This document shows, piece by piece, positions 1-8,236 of a DNA stretch of 64,000 nt; the stretch's first letter is position 1; each line of letters opens with the position of its first letter. The position numbers were made by a program, and so were the translations under genes. Below the pieces are notes generated by a model. The model ran no database searches and was not told the origin of the DNA. It saw nothing but the letters and a program-made list of their open reading frames with translations. This DNA is from Martinezella calliandrae (GTDB taxonomy: Bacteria > Pseudomonadota > Alphaproteobacteria > Rhizobiales > Rhizobiaceae). Location: assembly GCF_030272695.1 (NCBI RefSeq), contig NZ_JARFYN010000006.1, forward strand, positions 1-64,000, written 5' to 3'.

Positions 1-463
1 TGGACTTCAGGGCGGCGACCTGGCCGGTCTTCAGCGCACCGATCTGGTCGGTGGAGAGGGCGGCAACGTCGTCGGTGGAGAGAACGCCGATCTGCTTCGA
101 GGTGAGAGCGGCAACCTGCGTGCTCGCCAATGCGGCGACCTGGCTGGTGGAGAGGCCGGCGACGTCGGCTGTGGTGAGCGCGGCGACCTGATCGGCGGAG
201 AGGCCTCCCAGCTGAGCCGTGGACAGGACGGCCAGTTGATCCAGGTTCAAGCCGAGAATGGCGGTCGCCGATACGGCACCTAGCTGCTCGGAGGTGAAGG
301 TGGATATATCCTGCGTTACAAAAGCGGAAATCTGCGTTGAGTTCAGCGCCTTGATCTGGGCGGTGCTCAGTGCCGCCACGTCGTCCGTGGTCAGCTGTTT
401 GATCGTTGAGGTGGCAAGTGCCTTAATCTGATTGATGCTCAGAGAAGAAATAACTGAAGTCAT
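1..463 (-). CDS. Octapeptide-repeat protein, N-terminal part (runs off the window)
   Basis: Reading the minus strand from the ATG at 463 gives an open frame of 154 codons to the window edge with no stop. After a short start (MTSVISSLSINQ) the protein is a continuous array of about 18 eight-residue units, consensus [VIL]-[AGK]-x-L-x-[ST]-x-[QD], for example VAALSTDQ, IGALKTGQ, VAGLSTSQ. There is no signal peptide. Low-complexity proteins with such LxTxQ[VI] units occur in rhizobia and related alphaproteobacteria, often annotated as haem-utilisation or adhesin-like proteins; that naming is general knowledge and not proof of function. An AGGGG tract about 10 bases upstream could be the ribosome site. 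The C-terminal part, which would show any secretion domain, lies outside the window. Confidence 0.75.
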   Translation of the reverse strand, partial: MTSVISSLSINQIKALATSTIKQLTTDDVAALSTAQIKALNSTQISAFVTQDISTFTSEQLGAVSATAILGLNLDQLAVLSTAQLGGLSADQVAALTTADVAGLSTSQVAALASTQVAALTSKQIGVLSTDDVAALSTDQIGALKTGQVAALKS

Positions 464-1013
464 GGACGCGCGCCCCTGGTGTTAGCTGACTGCGAAAATC
501 ACTCCTCAGCCTTCGGCCGCTCGAGAAGACCAGCAAATCCATCGCGGCGTCGTTAGACGCGCGTTTGCTGGCAGCGTTACCCGCTTGACCGGACGCCCAT
601 ACCGGCGTCGACTATTCGGGCGACCTGTCGGAAGAGAATGAATTGACACGGAACATGGCTCGGACGAGCCGGCGCGTTGGAAGGGCATCATGCTTCCAGA
701 GCCATGCAATGGCCCTGATCCCTACGCCATGGACGCCAATGTCTTGCCTTGCAACCCCGGTTCGCCCAGACCAGTCGTTTGCTCAAGGGCGAATCGCGTT
801 CTTCAGCAGAACTCTCGCGACCAAGAACGGTTTTATTCTTTTGCTTTTAATTTTGAATTAACGACCGCTAAGTCTCGCCACTTCCCAACAACAGATCCCG
901 CGTAATACTTGCGCGCTATTCCGGTAAAATTGTAGGCGTGCAGCCGCACACCTTGGGCGATCAAGATGATACCGGGGTCGAAACACTGAGCGGACTGGGG
1001 CGTCCCGTCCGGC
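464..1013. other. Intergenic region upstream of the repeat protein
   Basis: About 550 bases between the repeat-protein start and the end of the methyltransferase gene. No open frame here shows a recognisable domain or a convincing ribosome site. The stretch near 830-860 is AT-rich (TTTTATTC, TTTTAATTTTG) and could contain a promoter for the repeat gene, but no specific element can be named. Confidence 0.4.
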
Positions 1014-1745
1014 CTAGGCGGAAGGGCGGCGGTTGTGGAAACCTGTAACGCGCACCACCACCTGCTGGTGATTGGGGTAGAGCGCGATATACTCATACTG
1101 GAGGCCGGTACTTTCCACGAATTCCTTGAATGCCTTGAATTCGTGCATCTCCCAGCCGGGATAGTTGAAGTATTCGTCAAAAATGATGATCGTCCCCGGC
1201 ACTAAGCGTTCACGCAGCTGCGTCAAGACAGTTTGCGTCGAGCTGTAGAGGTCGCAATCGACGTGTAGGAGAGATACCGGGCCAGGATGGGCGTCGAGGA
1301 ATTGCGGCAAGGTCCTGTCGAACCATCCGACAACCAGTTCGACGTTGGACGCGACCGCGGGAAGATCCGCGCGGCCAAAGGCGCCCTTGCCATACCCATC
1401 GCGCCAGTCCTCCGGAAGCCCTTCGAAGCTGTCAAACCCGTATACGGGACCCGATCTGCCCTGCGCGATGCGGTTGATCGACCGCCCTGAGAAGACGCCG
1501 AATTCCAAGGTCAGGCCCTCAACGGCAGCGCAGGAAACAGCGTAGTCGATCAATTCTACCGCTGTGTTGAGGCGTTTTGCGCCGATCATACGGGAGTATA
1601 GGTATTGTGAAGACGAAACTGCGGCGGAAAGACGCGCGACTGTATCGAGATTGAACGCGTCTCCTCGGGGATTCCCCAATATCTGTTCGACCATAACGGC
1701 CAGAAACTGCACAAATTGCGGGCTGTCTAGTGAGGGGACATTCAT
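1014..1745 (-). CDS. TylF/MycF-type class I SAM-dependent methyltransferase
   Basis: A 243-residue protein with the layout of the TylF/MycF (macrocin O-methyltransferase) family. The SAM-binding glycine loop EFGVFSGRSI is at about residues 81-90, followed by an acidic strand end (YGFDSFEGLPEDW) at 102-114. The metal/catalytic region contains VDCDLYSS (162-169) and FDEYFNYPGW (189-198), the spaced aspartates that bind Mg in this family. Members methylate sugar hydroxyls of antibiotics or surface glycans, and many stand-alone rhizobial copies have unknown acceptors. The start ATG at 1745 is the first in frame. A strong inverted repeat lies 28 bases upstream (1774-1810). No glycosyltransferase or polyketide gene is nearby to suggest a substrate. 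Confidence 0.85.
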   Translation of the reverse strand: MNVPSLDSPQFVQFLAVMVEQILGNPRGDAFNLDTVARLSAAVSSSQYLYSRMIGAKRLNTAVELIDYAVSCAAVEGLTLEFGVFSGRSINRIAQGRSGPVYGFDSFEGLPEDWRDGYGKGAFGRADLPAVASNVELVVGWFDRTLPQFLDAHPGPVSLLHVDCDLYSSTQTVLTQLRERLVPGTIIIFDEYFNYPGWEMHEFKAFKEFVESTGLQYEYIALYPNHQQVVVRVTGFHNRRPSA

Positions 1746-1773
1746 ACGTTGGTGCTTTCCGTGGCGCTGACTG

Positions 1774-1810
1774 AAGCTTTTCTCCCCTATATGCGTAGGG
1801 AGAGAAGCTT
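1774..1810. promoter_or_regulatory. Inverted repeat upstream of the methyltransferase
   Basis: AAGCTTTTCTCCC (1774-1786) and GGGAGAGAAGCTT (1798-1810) form a 13-bp stem with one G-T pair and an 11-base loop. It sits in the probable 5' leader or promoter of the minus-strand methyltransferase gene. There is no adjacent T-tract, so an operator or leader hairpin is as likely as a terminator. Confidence 0.5.
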
Positions 1811-2266
1811 ACCCGGAGCGTACGTCACGTCGATGAGCACCGACGATGGTGCGAGGGGCGATATCCGACAGGTGGGACGGCTTGGCCTCGGTTCGGCATG
1901 AAATCGCGGCCTTACATCAGGCGTTTATCAGGGCATTTTGCGTCATGACAGGCCGCGACAAAAGCCACGCGGGTTTCGATTGCAGTTGTACGGCCTTCAA
2001 AACAATCGATGCAGACGCGCAAGGCCATAGGCGTTTGCGTGGCGCATTGGCCAATCGGCACTCAGGCAATCCGTGGCCTGGGCCGCGGTCTGGATGACGC
2101 GGATATTTTTCGGCAGGCGACGACAGCCTTTCTCCGGGCGGTTTGAAACATCGCACTTCTCGTTTTGGCATTTCAAAACGGTATAGCGGTGGTTTCGTTC
2201 CAGGCAGCCTTCGGGTTAGAAATGAAGTTGAGGCGCAAGAAGGAATGTCCGGTGATGCAGCCGACC
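1811..2266. other. Intergenic region without recognisable gene
   Basis: With the preceding hairpin, a gap of about 520 bases between the methyltransferase start and the end of the DUF982 gene. Short frames on both strands lack recognisable domains and good ribosome sites. Nothing further can be supported. Confidence 0.4.
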
Positions 2267-2527
2267 TTATCCTGCCATTGTGGTTTCGATCGGTACGCCG
2301 GCTTCCTTGGCTGCTGCAAGAAAGCTATTGCGCGCTTCACGCGGCTGTCTGATTCCGCTTTCAACATCCGCACATATTTGCAAGGCCATCATGAACGCCT
2401 TGCCTTCGGCAACCGGCCACGCATTCAGCAGCATGTCCAATGCCTCTTTCGTGGTGCCAACGGTATAGCTTTTCCCCGTGCGCGTGCAAATGACCACCAC
2501 CGGGAAATTCCAACGTCTGTTGCTCAT
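2267..2527 (-). CDS. DUF982 domain-containing protein
   Basis: An 86-residue protein (MSNRRWNFPVVVICTRTG...). It has the DUF982 pattern: an N-terminal FPVVV strand, an S/TxxEALDMLLNAWP helix at about 25-38, then an AFMMALQICADVESG helix and a short C-terminal AAKEAGV segment. DUF982 proteins are small, cytosolic, abundant in Rhizobiaceae in many paralogs, and of unknown function. The ATG at 2527 was chosen because a GGAG lies 8-9 bases upstream; an in-frame TTG 15 bases further up is less likely. It stands alone between two larger genes. Confidence 0.8.
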   Translation of the reverse strand: MSNRRWNFPVVVICTRTGKSYTVGTTKEALDMLLNAWPVAEGKAFMMALQICADVESGIRQPREARNSFLAAAKEAGVPIETTMAG

Positions 2528-2626
2528 CGTCGCCAGCTCCAACCCACGCCCCTCAGGCTACGGCTGAGAGATGTAAAGGTACAGACGAAATTCAAGGCCG
2601 CGTCGGATGCGACATAAATGTCGGGC

Positions 2627-3292
2627 TCAGAGAACGGGTTCCGCTCGAACCCCGTACCCTCGCAAAAACATATCCACTGCTTGTTCCGCCGACCCTCGAA
2701 TCTGTGCCTCCGTCGGTGTTTCACCAAACAACGTGGTCATCTGCAGGTCGGCGTTGATCAGCGCGGTGAATTGGCGGGCGGCGAGGTCGCAGTCGGGGAT
2801 ATCAAGGAGGCCCTGGTGGTGGAGGCGCGCCAAGATCGCGCCCAGTGCCGTGCCGATCTTGCAGGGTCCGTGTTCGCGCCATGCTTCGAAAAGATGCGGA
2901 TAACGGGGACCCTCGGACTGGAGGAGCTTGCGCAGGAATTTTCCGTCCTGATTATAAAGACAGTTGCGGTTGAGATCGACCGCAAAGGCAATCAGGTCCT
3001 CTCGAAGGTTTTCCGGCTTGTCGGGGAAGGCGGCCAGCGCAGCGAACAGGGCGGTATTGGCGCGTGCAGTCACGTCGGCGACAACGGCGACAAATAGTGT
3101 CTCTTTCTCGCGGTAGTGATTGTAGATGGTTTGGCGGGAGACGCACGCTTCCTCTGCGATCTCGTCAATGCTCGCGCCGGAAAATCCCTCACGGCAGAAG
3201 ACTTCCGCCGCAGCGTCAAGGATGGGAACACGCTTCAGGCATTGGGCGGGTCTTATTGTCTTTGCCTGCGTGGCGGCGTTTCGGCTTTTCAT
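2627..3292 (-). CDS. TetR/AcrR-family transcriptional regulator
   Basis: A 221-residue protein with an N-terminal TetR helix-turn-helix (ILDAAAEVFCREGFSGASI, then the recognition region VSRQTIYNHYREKETLF at about residues 51-67) and an AefR/TetR_C-like C-terminal ligand domain. It is divergent from the drug efflux gene at 3614, the usual arrangement for a TetR repressor of its neighbouring pump. The ATG at 3292 is preferred, though its ribosome site is poor; an in-frame TTG at 3355 would place the start inside the putative operator (3319-3356). The effector is unknown. Confidence 0.88.
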   Translation of the reverse strand: MKSRNAATQAKTIRPAQCLKRVPILDAAAEVFCREGFSGASIDEIAEEACVSRQTIYNHYREKETLFVAVVADVTARANTALFAALAAFPDKPENLREDLIAFAVDLNRNCLYNQDGKFLRKLLQSEGPRYPHLFEAWREHGPCKIGTALGAILARLHHQGLLDIPDCDLAARQFTALINADLQMTTLFGETPTEAQIRGSAEQAVDMFLRGYGVRAEPVL

Positions 3293-3318
3293 GGGGTGAA
3301 GATAATCCGCATTGACGG

Positions 3319-3356
3319 TTTGGACAATAGTGTCTATTTTTACATCCCTGTCCAAA
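3319..3356. promoter_or_regulatory. Putative TetR operator between regulator and pump
   Basis: TTTGGACA (3319-3326) is repeated inverted as TGTCCAAA (3349-3356) with a 22-base spacer, and an inner GACA-ATAG-TGTC dyad lies at the left arm. It sits 27 bases upstream of the tetR ATG in the tetR/efflux divergent region, consistent with autoregulation and pump repression (inference). Confidence 0.55.
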
Positions 3357-3613
3357 TTAATGGACGAGTATGTTAAACATTATTCGGGGCCGCGCTTTCC
3401 TCCCAAGATCGTGTGGCGTTCCTAAAACGCAATCCGAGAATTCATCGGGCATCCCGTCGATTTTCGGGTGGTTTGTTCGTCGAAGAGAAGGCAATGGAAT
3501 CCTTGTCTGGGCGCCATTGCCATCCAGCGCACTGTTTTTAACGCCTCCCGCAGGGAGGCGCGGCGCGAAGGCAATCCGGTCTTCACGCGCAAATCTTCTG
3601 AAAGATCATCATC
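3357..3613. other. Intergenic leader of the efflux gene
   Basis: The remainder of the 321-base divergent region between tetR and the efflux gene. No gene is supported. A short inverted repeat (GCCTCCCGCAGGGAGGC) lies near 3543-3559 about 55 bases before the efflux start and could be a leader hairpin. Confidence 0.35.
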
Positions 3614-4816
3614 ATGACGACTTCTTTCCTTCGCTATGCGATCATCCTCGGCCTGCTTTCGGCCATCGGTCCCTTCGCGATCGACATGTATCTTCCCGCC
3701 TTGCCATCGATCGGCAAAGATCTCGCGGCCGAGAACGGTGTCGTCCAGCTGAGCCTGTTGTTCTTCTTCATTCCCTTTGCCGTTTTTCAATTGCTCTATG
3801 GGCCGCTTTCGGACATGTGGGGACGTAAGGCACCGCTCTATCTCGGTATCGGCCTGTTCGCGTTGGCCAGCATCGGTGCTGCGACGACAAGCAATATCGA
3901 GACGCTGATCGCCTTCCGCTTCTTGCAGGGCATTGGCGGCGCGGCCGGTATGGTCGTGCCCCGCGCCGTCGTGCGCGACATGCATACCGGTGTTCAGGCG
4001 GCGCGGCTGATGTCGTTGCTGATGCTTGTCTTCAGCATTTCACCGATTCTCGCGCCACTCACAGGCAGCGCCGTCATCGCCTTCTATGGCTGGCGCGGTG
4101 TGTTCTGGGCGGTAACCATCGCGGCCGCGATCGGCCTGATCTTGCTATCGACGCAGCTCGAAGAGACTAGAACGAAGGAGGACCGCGGCCAAAGCGGCTT
4201 GCGGAGCGCGATGGCGGCTTATCGCCTGCTGCTCGGCGACCGCAATTTCCTGACGCTGACCTTCATCGGTGGTCTCGGCATCTCGGGCTTCCTAGTCTAC
4301 CTTGCCAATTCGCCCTTCGTCTTGATCGATCATTACGGTCTGACCCCGACACAATACAGCTTCGCCTTCTCGATCAATGCCGTTTCCTTCTTCGCTGTGT
4401 CGCAGCTGACCGGCTGGCTCGGCGAGCGTTACGGGCTGGTGCGGGTGATGCGCGTCGCGGTCACCGCCTTCGCCTTTACCATGGCGGGGCTGGTGGTGGT
4501 CATGAGCCTTGGCTTTAACCAGTTGCCGATCATGGTGGTGTTCCTGTTCGTCGGTTATGGTTTCCTCGGACTGGTCATCCCGACGACGGCGGTGCTGGCT
4601 CTGGAAGATCATGGCGAGATTGCCGGCACGGCCTCGGCACTAATGGGTACATTACAATTTGTCACCGCCGCCATCGCCATGGTCATTGCCAGCCTGTTCT
4701 TCGATGGCACTGCCCTGCCCATGGCCGCTGGCATTGCACTGTGCGCGGTCGCCGCCTTCCTGCTGACACAGGCGACCATTGCCCGCCGGCCGGTGGCGGA
4801 AGTGGCCGCAGAATAG
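3614..4816 (+). CDS. Bcr/CflA-type multidrug efflux MFS transporter (DHA1)
   Basis: A 400-residue, twelve-helix major facilitator protein of the drug:H+ antiporter-1 group. The N-terminus (GPFAIDMYLPALPSI) carries the D-M-Y-L-P signature of Bcr/CflA pumps in helix 1. The loop motif YGPLSDMWGRKAPLY (about 72-86) is the MFS motif A, and RFLQGIGGAAGMVVPRAVVRD follows in helix 4. It would expel drugs or metabolites across the inner membrane. It is divergent from a TetR gene with a shared inverted repeat and is followed by a good rho-independent terminator, so it is probably monocistronic. The exported compound is unknown. Confidence 0.88.
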   Translation: MTTSFLRYAIILGLLSAIGPFAIDMYLPALPSIGKDLAAENGVVQLSLLFFFIPFAVFQLLYGPLSDMWGRKAPLYLGIGLFALASIGAATTSNIETLIAFRFLQGIGGAAGMVVPRAVVRDMHTGVQAARLMSLLMLVFSISPILAPLTGSAVIAFYGWRGVFWAVTIAAAIGLILLSTQLEETRTKEDRGQSGLRSAMAAYRLLLGDRNFLTLTFIGGLGISGFLVYLANSPFVLIDHYGLTPTQYSFAFSINAVSFFAVSQLTGWLGERYGLVRVMRVAVTAFAFTMAGLVVVMSLGFNQLPIMVVFLFVGYGFLGLVIPTTAVLALEDHGEIAGTASALMGTLQFVTAAIAMVIASLFFDGTALPMAAGIALCAVAAFLLTQATIARRPVAEVAAE

Positions 4817-4841
4817 GGGCTGTTTTCCTGCGGGAACGGGG

Positions 4842-4868
4842 AGGCCGGGGCATCGCTCCGGCCTTTTT
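4842..4868 (+). terminator. Rho-independent terminator after the efflux gene
   Basis: AGGCCGG (4842-4848) pairs with CCGGCCT (4858-4864) across a 9-base loop and runs into a T-tract ending at 4868, 26 bases after the efflux stop codon. Confidence 0.75.
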
Positions 4869-4954
4869 AATTCCGGTGACGCTGCAAAAGAGATCCCTTG
4901 CGGAGAGGCGCAAGATCATCAAAGACTTGAGATGCAGCGGAAGGAGGTGCGCGG

Positions 4955-5650
4955 ATGGGTAGTTTCGCGGAGATTTTGGAGCGGGCGGAAAAGCGCAAGG
5001 GCGGGGCGGAGGGGCTGAGGGCGCTTCTGCCGGAGGCGCCCGATCATGCTGTGTTGCGCGCCACACCGGATGATCGGCTGCTATCGCAAATGACGCGCTA
5101 TGTCTTCTATGCCGGTTTCGTGCGCAATGTCATCGATTCCAAATGGCCGGGTTTCGAAGCGGCTTTTGCCGGTTTCGACCCGGCTTTCCTCAACCTCGCG
5201 CCTGACGACTATTGGCACGATCTGACCTCCGACACGCGCATCGTGCGCAACGGCGCCAAGATCATGTCGGTGCGGGACAACGCGCAATTCATTCGCCAGC
5301 TTGCCGATGAGCATGGCAGCGCCGGGCGCTTCTTTGCTGATTGGCCGGTGGAGGATCACATCGACCTGCTGGCTGTCCTCGACAAGCGCGCCAACCGTCT
5401 TGGCGGCATGAGCGGCCAATATTTCCTGCGCGCGATCGGGCGCGACAGTTTCGTCATGAGCCATGACGTGCTGGTCTGCCTGCGCCTTGCCGGTTTGCCG
5501 ATCTCGGAGACGAAACCGACCAAGAAGGACCTGCGCCTGATCCAGGATCAGTTCAATGCCTGGGGCGCCGAAACGGGCCTGCCACAAACCTATCTCTCGC
5601 GCATCTGCGCCTTCTCTGTGGGCATGCCGGGGGAAGAAGAAGAGGTCTGA
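4955..5650 (+). CDS. Tag-like DNA-3-methyladenine glycosylase I family protein
   Basis: A 231-residue protein related to the Tag (COG2818) glycosylases, which remove 3-methyladenine from alkylated DNA. The most recognisable segment is DTRIVRNGAKI (about 93-103), matching the family's x-x-IVRNxxKI block, followed by DNAQFI and a helix-hairpin-helix-like region (GGMSGQYFLRAIGRDSFVMS). The N-terminal Cys/His and C-terminal His/Cys zinc ligands of E. coli Tag are not evident, so this is a divergent subgroup and its substrate may differ. AAGGAGG 9 bases upstream supports the start. It stands alone after a terminator, with the next gene 55 bases downstream. Confidence 0.72.
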   Translation: MGSFAEILERAEKRKGGAEGLRALLPEAPDHAVLRATPDDRLLSQMTRYVFYAGFVRNVIDSKWPGFEAAFAGFDPAFLNLAPDDYWHDLTSDTRIVRNGAKIMSVRDNAQFIRQLADEHGSAGRFFADWPVEDHIDLLAVLDKRANRLGGMSGQYFLRAIGRDSFVMSHDVLVCLRLAGLPISETKPTKKDLRLIQDQFNAWGAETGLPQTYLSRICAFSVGMPGEEEEV

Positions 5651-5705
5651 TTGATTTGACCGGCCGAATGATATTGGATCGTCCCGGGAATAGGGAGAGA
5701 CTATC

Positions 5706-6737
5706 ATGTCGACCGACAACAGGCCGTTGGCCATAAGCGCACCTGAGCCGCGCTCGCTCGAGCTTATCTTCACAAAGGATGCGCTATCGCTCCTCCATTC
5801 GAAATATCGGATCGTCGAGGCGGACCCGGAGAATGTTGCTGGACTTGGCGACGATGTGCTTGGTGAGGCGCGCTATATCATCGGCCAGCCCCCGCTTTCG
5901 AAGGAGACGTTCGACCGCATGCCGCGCTTGCGCTGTATCCTGAATGTCGAAAGCAATCTCATCAACAACATGCCCTATGACGTTCTGTTCGAGCGCGGCA
6001 TTCATGTCGTCACCACCGGACAAGTCTTCGCCGAACCGGTGGCGGAAATCGGACTCGGGTTCGCGCTCAGCCTGGCACGCGGTATCGTCGATGCCGATCT
6101 CGATTTTCGCGAGGGCAGGGAACTTTGGGGCGGTGACGGCAATAAAAAGGCGCGGCTGCTCTCTGGCAGCGATATCGGTATCGTCGGCTTCGGTGATCTC
6201 GGCAAGGCGCTGAACCGGGTGCTGTCGGGCTTTCGAGCGAACATCAGAGTGTTCGACCCCTGGATGCCGCCTTCGATCCTCAGGGAACATGGCGTCCAGC
6301 CGGCTGGCCTCGACGAGGTGCTGTCGAGCAGCGATTTCGTTTTCGTCGTCGCCTCCGTCACCAGCGAAAACAAGGGTTTCCTCGGCGCGGAGGCTTTTGC
6401 GCGCATGCGCAAGGGGGCGGCCTTTATCCTGCTTAGCCGCGCCGATGTCGTGGATTTCGAAGCATTGATGGCTGCGGTTGCTTCCGGCCATATCGTCGCG
6501 GCGAGCGATGTCTATCCGGAGGAACCGCTCGGCAAGGACCATCCAGTCCGTGGCCTCAAAGGCTTCATCCGCTCGGCCCACCGCGCCGGCGCCCTGGATA
6601 GCGCCTTCAAGAAAATGGGCGACATGGTGTTGGAAGACATGGACCTGATGGATCGCGGCCTGCCGCCGATGCGCTGCAAGCGCGCGGAGCGCGAGACCGT
6701 ATCGCGGATGCGCTCCAAGCCGGTCAGCAGGAACTGA
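5706..6737 (+). CDS. D-isomer-specific 2-hydroxyacid dehydrogenase
   Basis: A 343-residue NAD(P)-dependent oxidoreductase interconverting a 2-hydroxyacid and a 2-oxoacid. The Rossmann motif GIVGFGDLGKAL is at 158-169 with the acidic strand end VFDPW about 30 residues on. The family's catalytic set appears as R245 (LLSRADVVD), E272 or E273 (YPEEPLGKDHP) and H292 (RSAHRAGAL). The hinge GLGFALSLARGI precedes the cofactor domain. The N-terminal catalytic half is shorter and less typical than in phosphoglycerate dehydrogenase, so the substrate cannot be named. GGGAGA upstream supports the start. It may be cotranscribed with the glycosylase (55-base gap). Confidence 0.85.
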   Translation: MSTDNRPLAISAPEPRSLELIFTKDALSLLHSKYRIVEADPENVAGLGDDVLGEARYIIGQPPLSKETFDRMPRLRCILNVESNLINNMPYDVLFERGIHVVTTGQVFAEPVAEIGLGFALSLARGIVDADLDFREGRELWGGDGNKKARLLSGSDIGIVGFGDLGKALNRVLSGFRANIRVFDPWMPPSILREHGVQPAGLDEVLSSSDFVFVVASVTSENKGFLGAEAFARMRKGAAFILLSRADVVDFEALMAAVASGHIVAASDVYPEEPLGKDHPVRGLKGFIRSAHRAGALDSAFKKMGDMVLEDMDLMDRGLPPMRCKRAERETVSRMRSKPVSRN

Positions 6738-6739
6738 AG

Positions 6740-6778
6740 CCGCGGCTTGCTACGGATGCCCATCCGTTGCGACCGCGG
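6740..6778 (+). terminator. Hairpin after the 2-hydroxyacid dehydrogenase gene
   Basis: ACGGATG (6752-6758) pairs with CATCCGT (6761-6767), flanked by CCGCGG blocks at 6740-6745 and 6773-6778 that can extend the stem. It lies 3 bases after the stop. There is no T-tract, so it may be a processing or weak termination hairpin. Confidence 0.45.
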
Positions 6779-6856
6779 GTGGTTTACCTTGCCGATTGTA
6801 AATATATAGAAATCATGGAGATAATGGTCGCATACTTCAGATATTGAGGACAAGCC

Positions 6857-8227
6857 ATGAAGCCGATCCAGATCTATGCCTTCGATATGAACTGCGTCGG
6901 GCATATCAATCACGGCCTCTGGACGCATCCGCGCGATACGTCGCTGAATTATACCGACCTCGATTACTGGGTGGATTTCGCGCGCACGGCCGAGCGCGGC
7001 AAGCTCGACGGCATTTTCCTGGCCGATATTGTCGGTGTCTACGATGTCTATAAGGGCGGCCCTGAGACCTCGATCCGGACGGCCGCGCAAATACCGGTCA
7101 ACGACCCGATCATTCCATTGTCAGCCATGGCCTATGTGACAAAGCATTTGGGCTTCGGCGTCACCGTCAATACGACTTACGAGCCACCCTTTCTTTTTGC
7201 ACGGCGGATGTCGACGCTCGATCATCTGACGAAGGGCCGCATCGGCTGGAACATCGTCACCGGTTATCTCGATAGCGCCGCTCGCAGCATGGGCATGGAG
7301 CGCCAGCCGGATCACGATGCGCGTTATGATGCCGCCGAAGAGTACCTCGAGGTTGTCTACAAGCTCTGGGAGGGAAGCTGGGACGACGATGCGGTCAAAC
7401 GGGACAAGATCGGCGGTCTGTTTGCCGATCCATCCAGGGTGCGCGTCGTCCGCCACGAAGGCAGCCATTATCGGATGGACGGCATTCACTTGAGCGAACC
7501 GTCGCCCCAGCGTACGCCGTTGCTTTTGCAAGCCGGTGCTTCGGCCCGTGGGCAGGATTTTGCCGCGCGGCACGCCGAATGTGTCTTCATCGCCAGCCCG
7601 ACGCCGCAGGGCGCGAGGCCGATGACGCAGGCGCTTCGGCAGCGGGTCGTCAACTTCGGCCGGCGCGCCGACGATCTCAGTATCGTCAATCTCATCAGCG
7701 TCGTCGTTGGGCGAACGCAGAAGGAGGCGCAGGACAAGCTGGAGGATTATCGCCGCCATGCCAACGTCGAGGCGTCGCTCGCGCATTATTCCAGCTCGAT
7801 CGGTATCGATCTTTCCAAGTTCGGCCTGGACGAGCCGATCGAACAGACGACGACGAATGCGCAGCAGGCCGCTCTTGCGGCGGTGAGTGGCAAGAGCAGC
7901 GGCAAACCGGCGATGACGCCACGGCAGATCATGGACCAGATGGTGCTCGGCAGCCGGCAGAAGCCGATCGTCGGCTCGCCTGAGCAGATTGCCGATCGCT
8001 TGCAGACCTGGGTGGAGGACGGTGGCATCGACGGCTTCAATCTGGCGCGGACAGTTGCGCCGGAGAGCTTGCGCGATTTCGTCGATCTCGTCATCCCCGT
8101 GTTGCAGGAGCGTGGGCTGTTCAAGGCGGACTATGCCGAGGGAACGTTGCGTGAGAAGCTGTTCGGCCGAGGCGATGGGCGGCTGCCGTCAAGCCATCCG
8201 GCGGCCGCGTTCCGTCATCGGATTTGA
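6857..8227 (+). CDS. NtaA/SnaA/DszA/DmoA-family FMN-dependent monooxygenase
   Basis: A 456-residue class C (bacterial-luciferase-like) flavin monooxygenase. It begins with a family-typical strand (IYAFDMNCVGHINHGLW), then LDYWVDFARTAERGKLDGIFLAD, the flavin-contacting GRIGWNIVTGYLDSAARSMG (about 128-147), YLEVVYKLWEGSW, and the PLLLQAGASARGQDFAARHA segment near 220. These enzymes use FMNH2 from a separate reductase to cleave C-S or C-N bonds (dimethylsulfide, dibenzothiophene sulfone, nitrilotriacetate). It converges on the metQNI importer with only 9 bases between stops, so a role in sulfur scavenging is a reasonable inference. No flavin reductase is adjacent. Confidence 0.88.
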   Translation: MKPIQIYAFDMNCVGHINHGLWTHPRDTSLNYTDLDYWVDFARTAERGKLDGIFLADIVGVYDVYKGGPETSIRTAAQIPVNDPIIPLSAMAYVTKHLGFGVTVNTTYEPPFLFARRMSTLDHLTKGRIGWNIVTGYLDSAARSMGMERQPDHDARYDAAEEYLEVVYKLWEGSWDDDAVKRDKIGGLFADPSRVRVVRHEGSHYRMDGIHLSEPSPQRTPLLLQAGASARGQDFAARHAECVFIASPTPQGARPMTQALRQRVVNFGRRADDLSIVNLISVVVGRTQKEAQDKLEDYRRHANVEASLAHYSSSIGIDLSKFGLDEPIEQTTTNAQQAALAAVSGKSSGKPAMTPRQIMDQMVLGSRQKPIVGSPEQIADRLQTWVEDGGIDGFNLARTVAPESLRDFVDLVIPVLQERGLFKADYAEGTLREKLFGRGDGRLPSSHPAAAFRHRI

Positions 8228-8236
8228 CAGATTGGT

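Noticed and set aside
643..905. Two overlapping short plus-strand frames in the region upstream of the repeat protein
   Set aside because: No domain, no good ribosome site, and they overlap each other in different frames.
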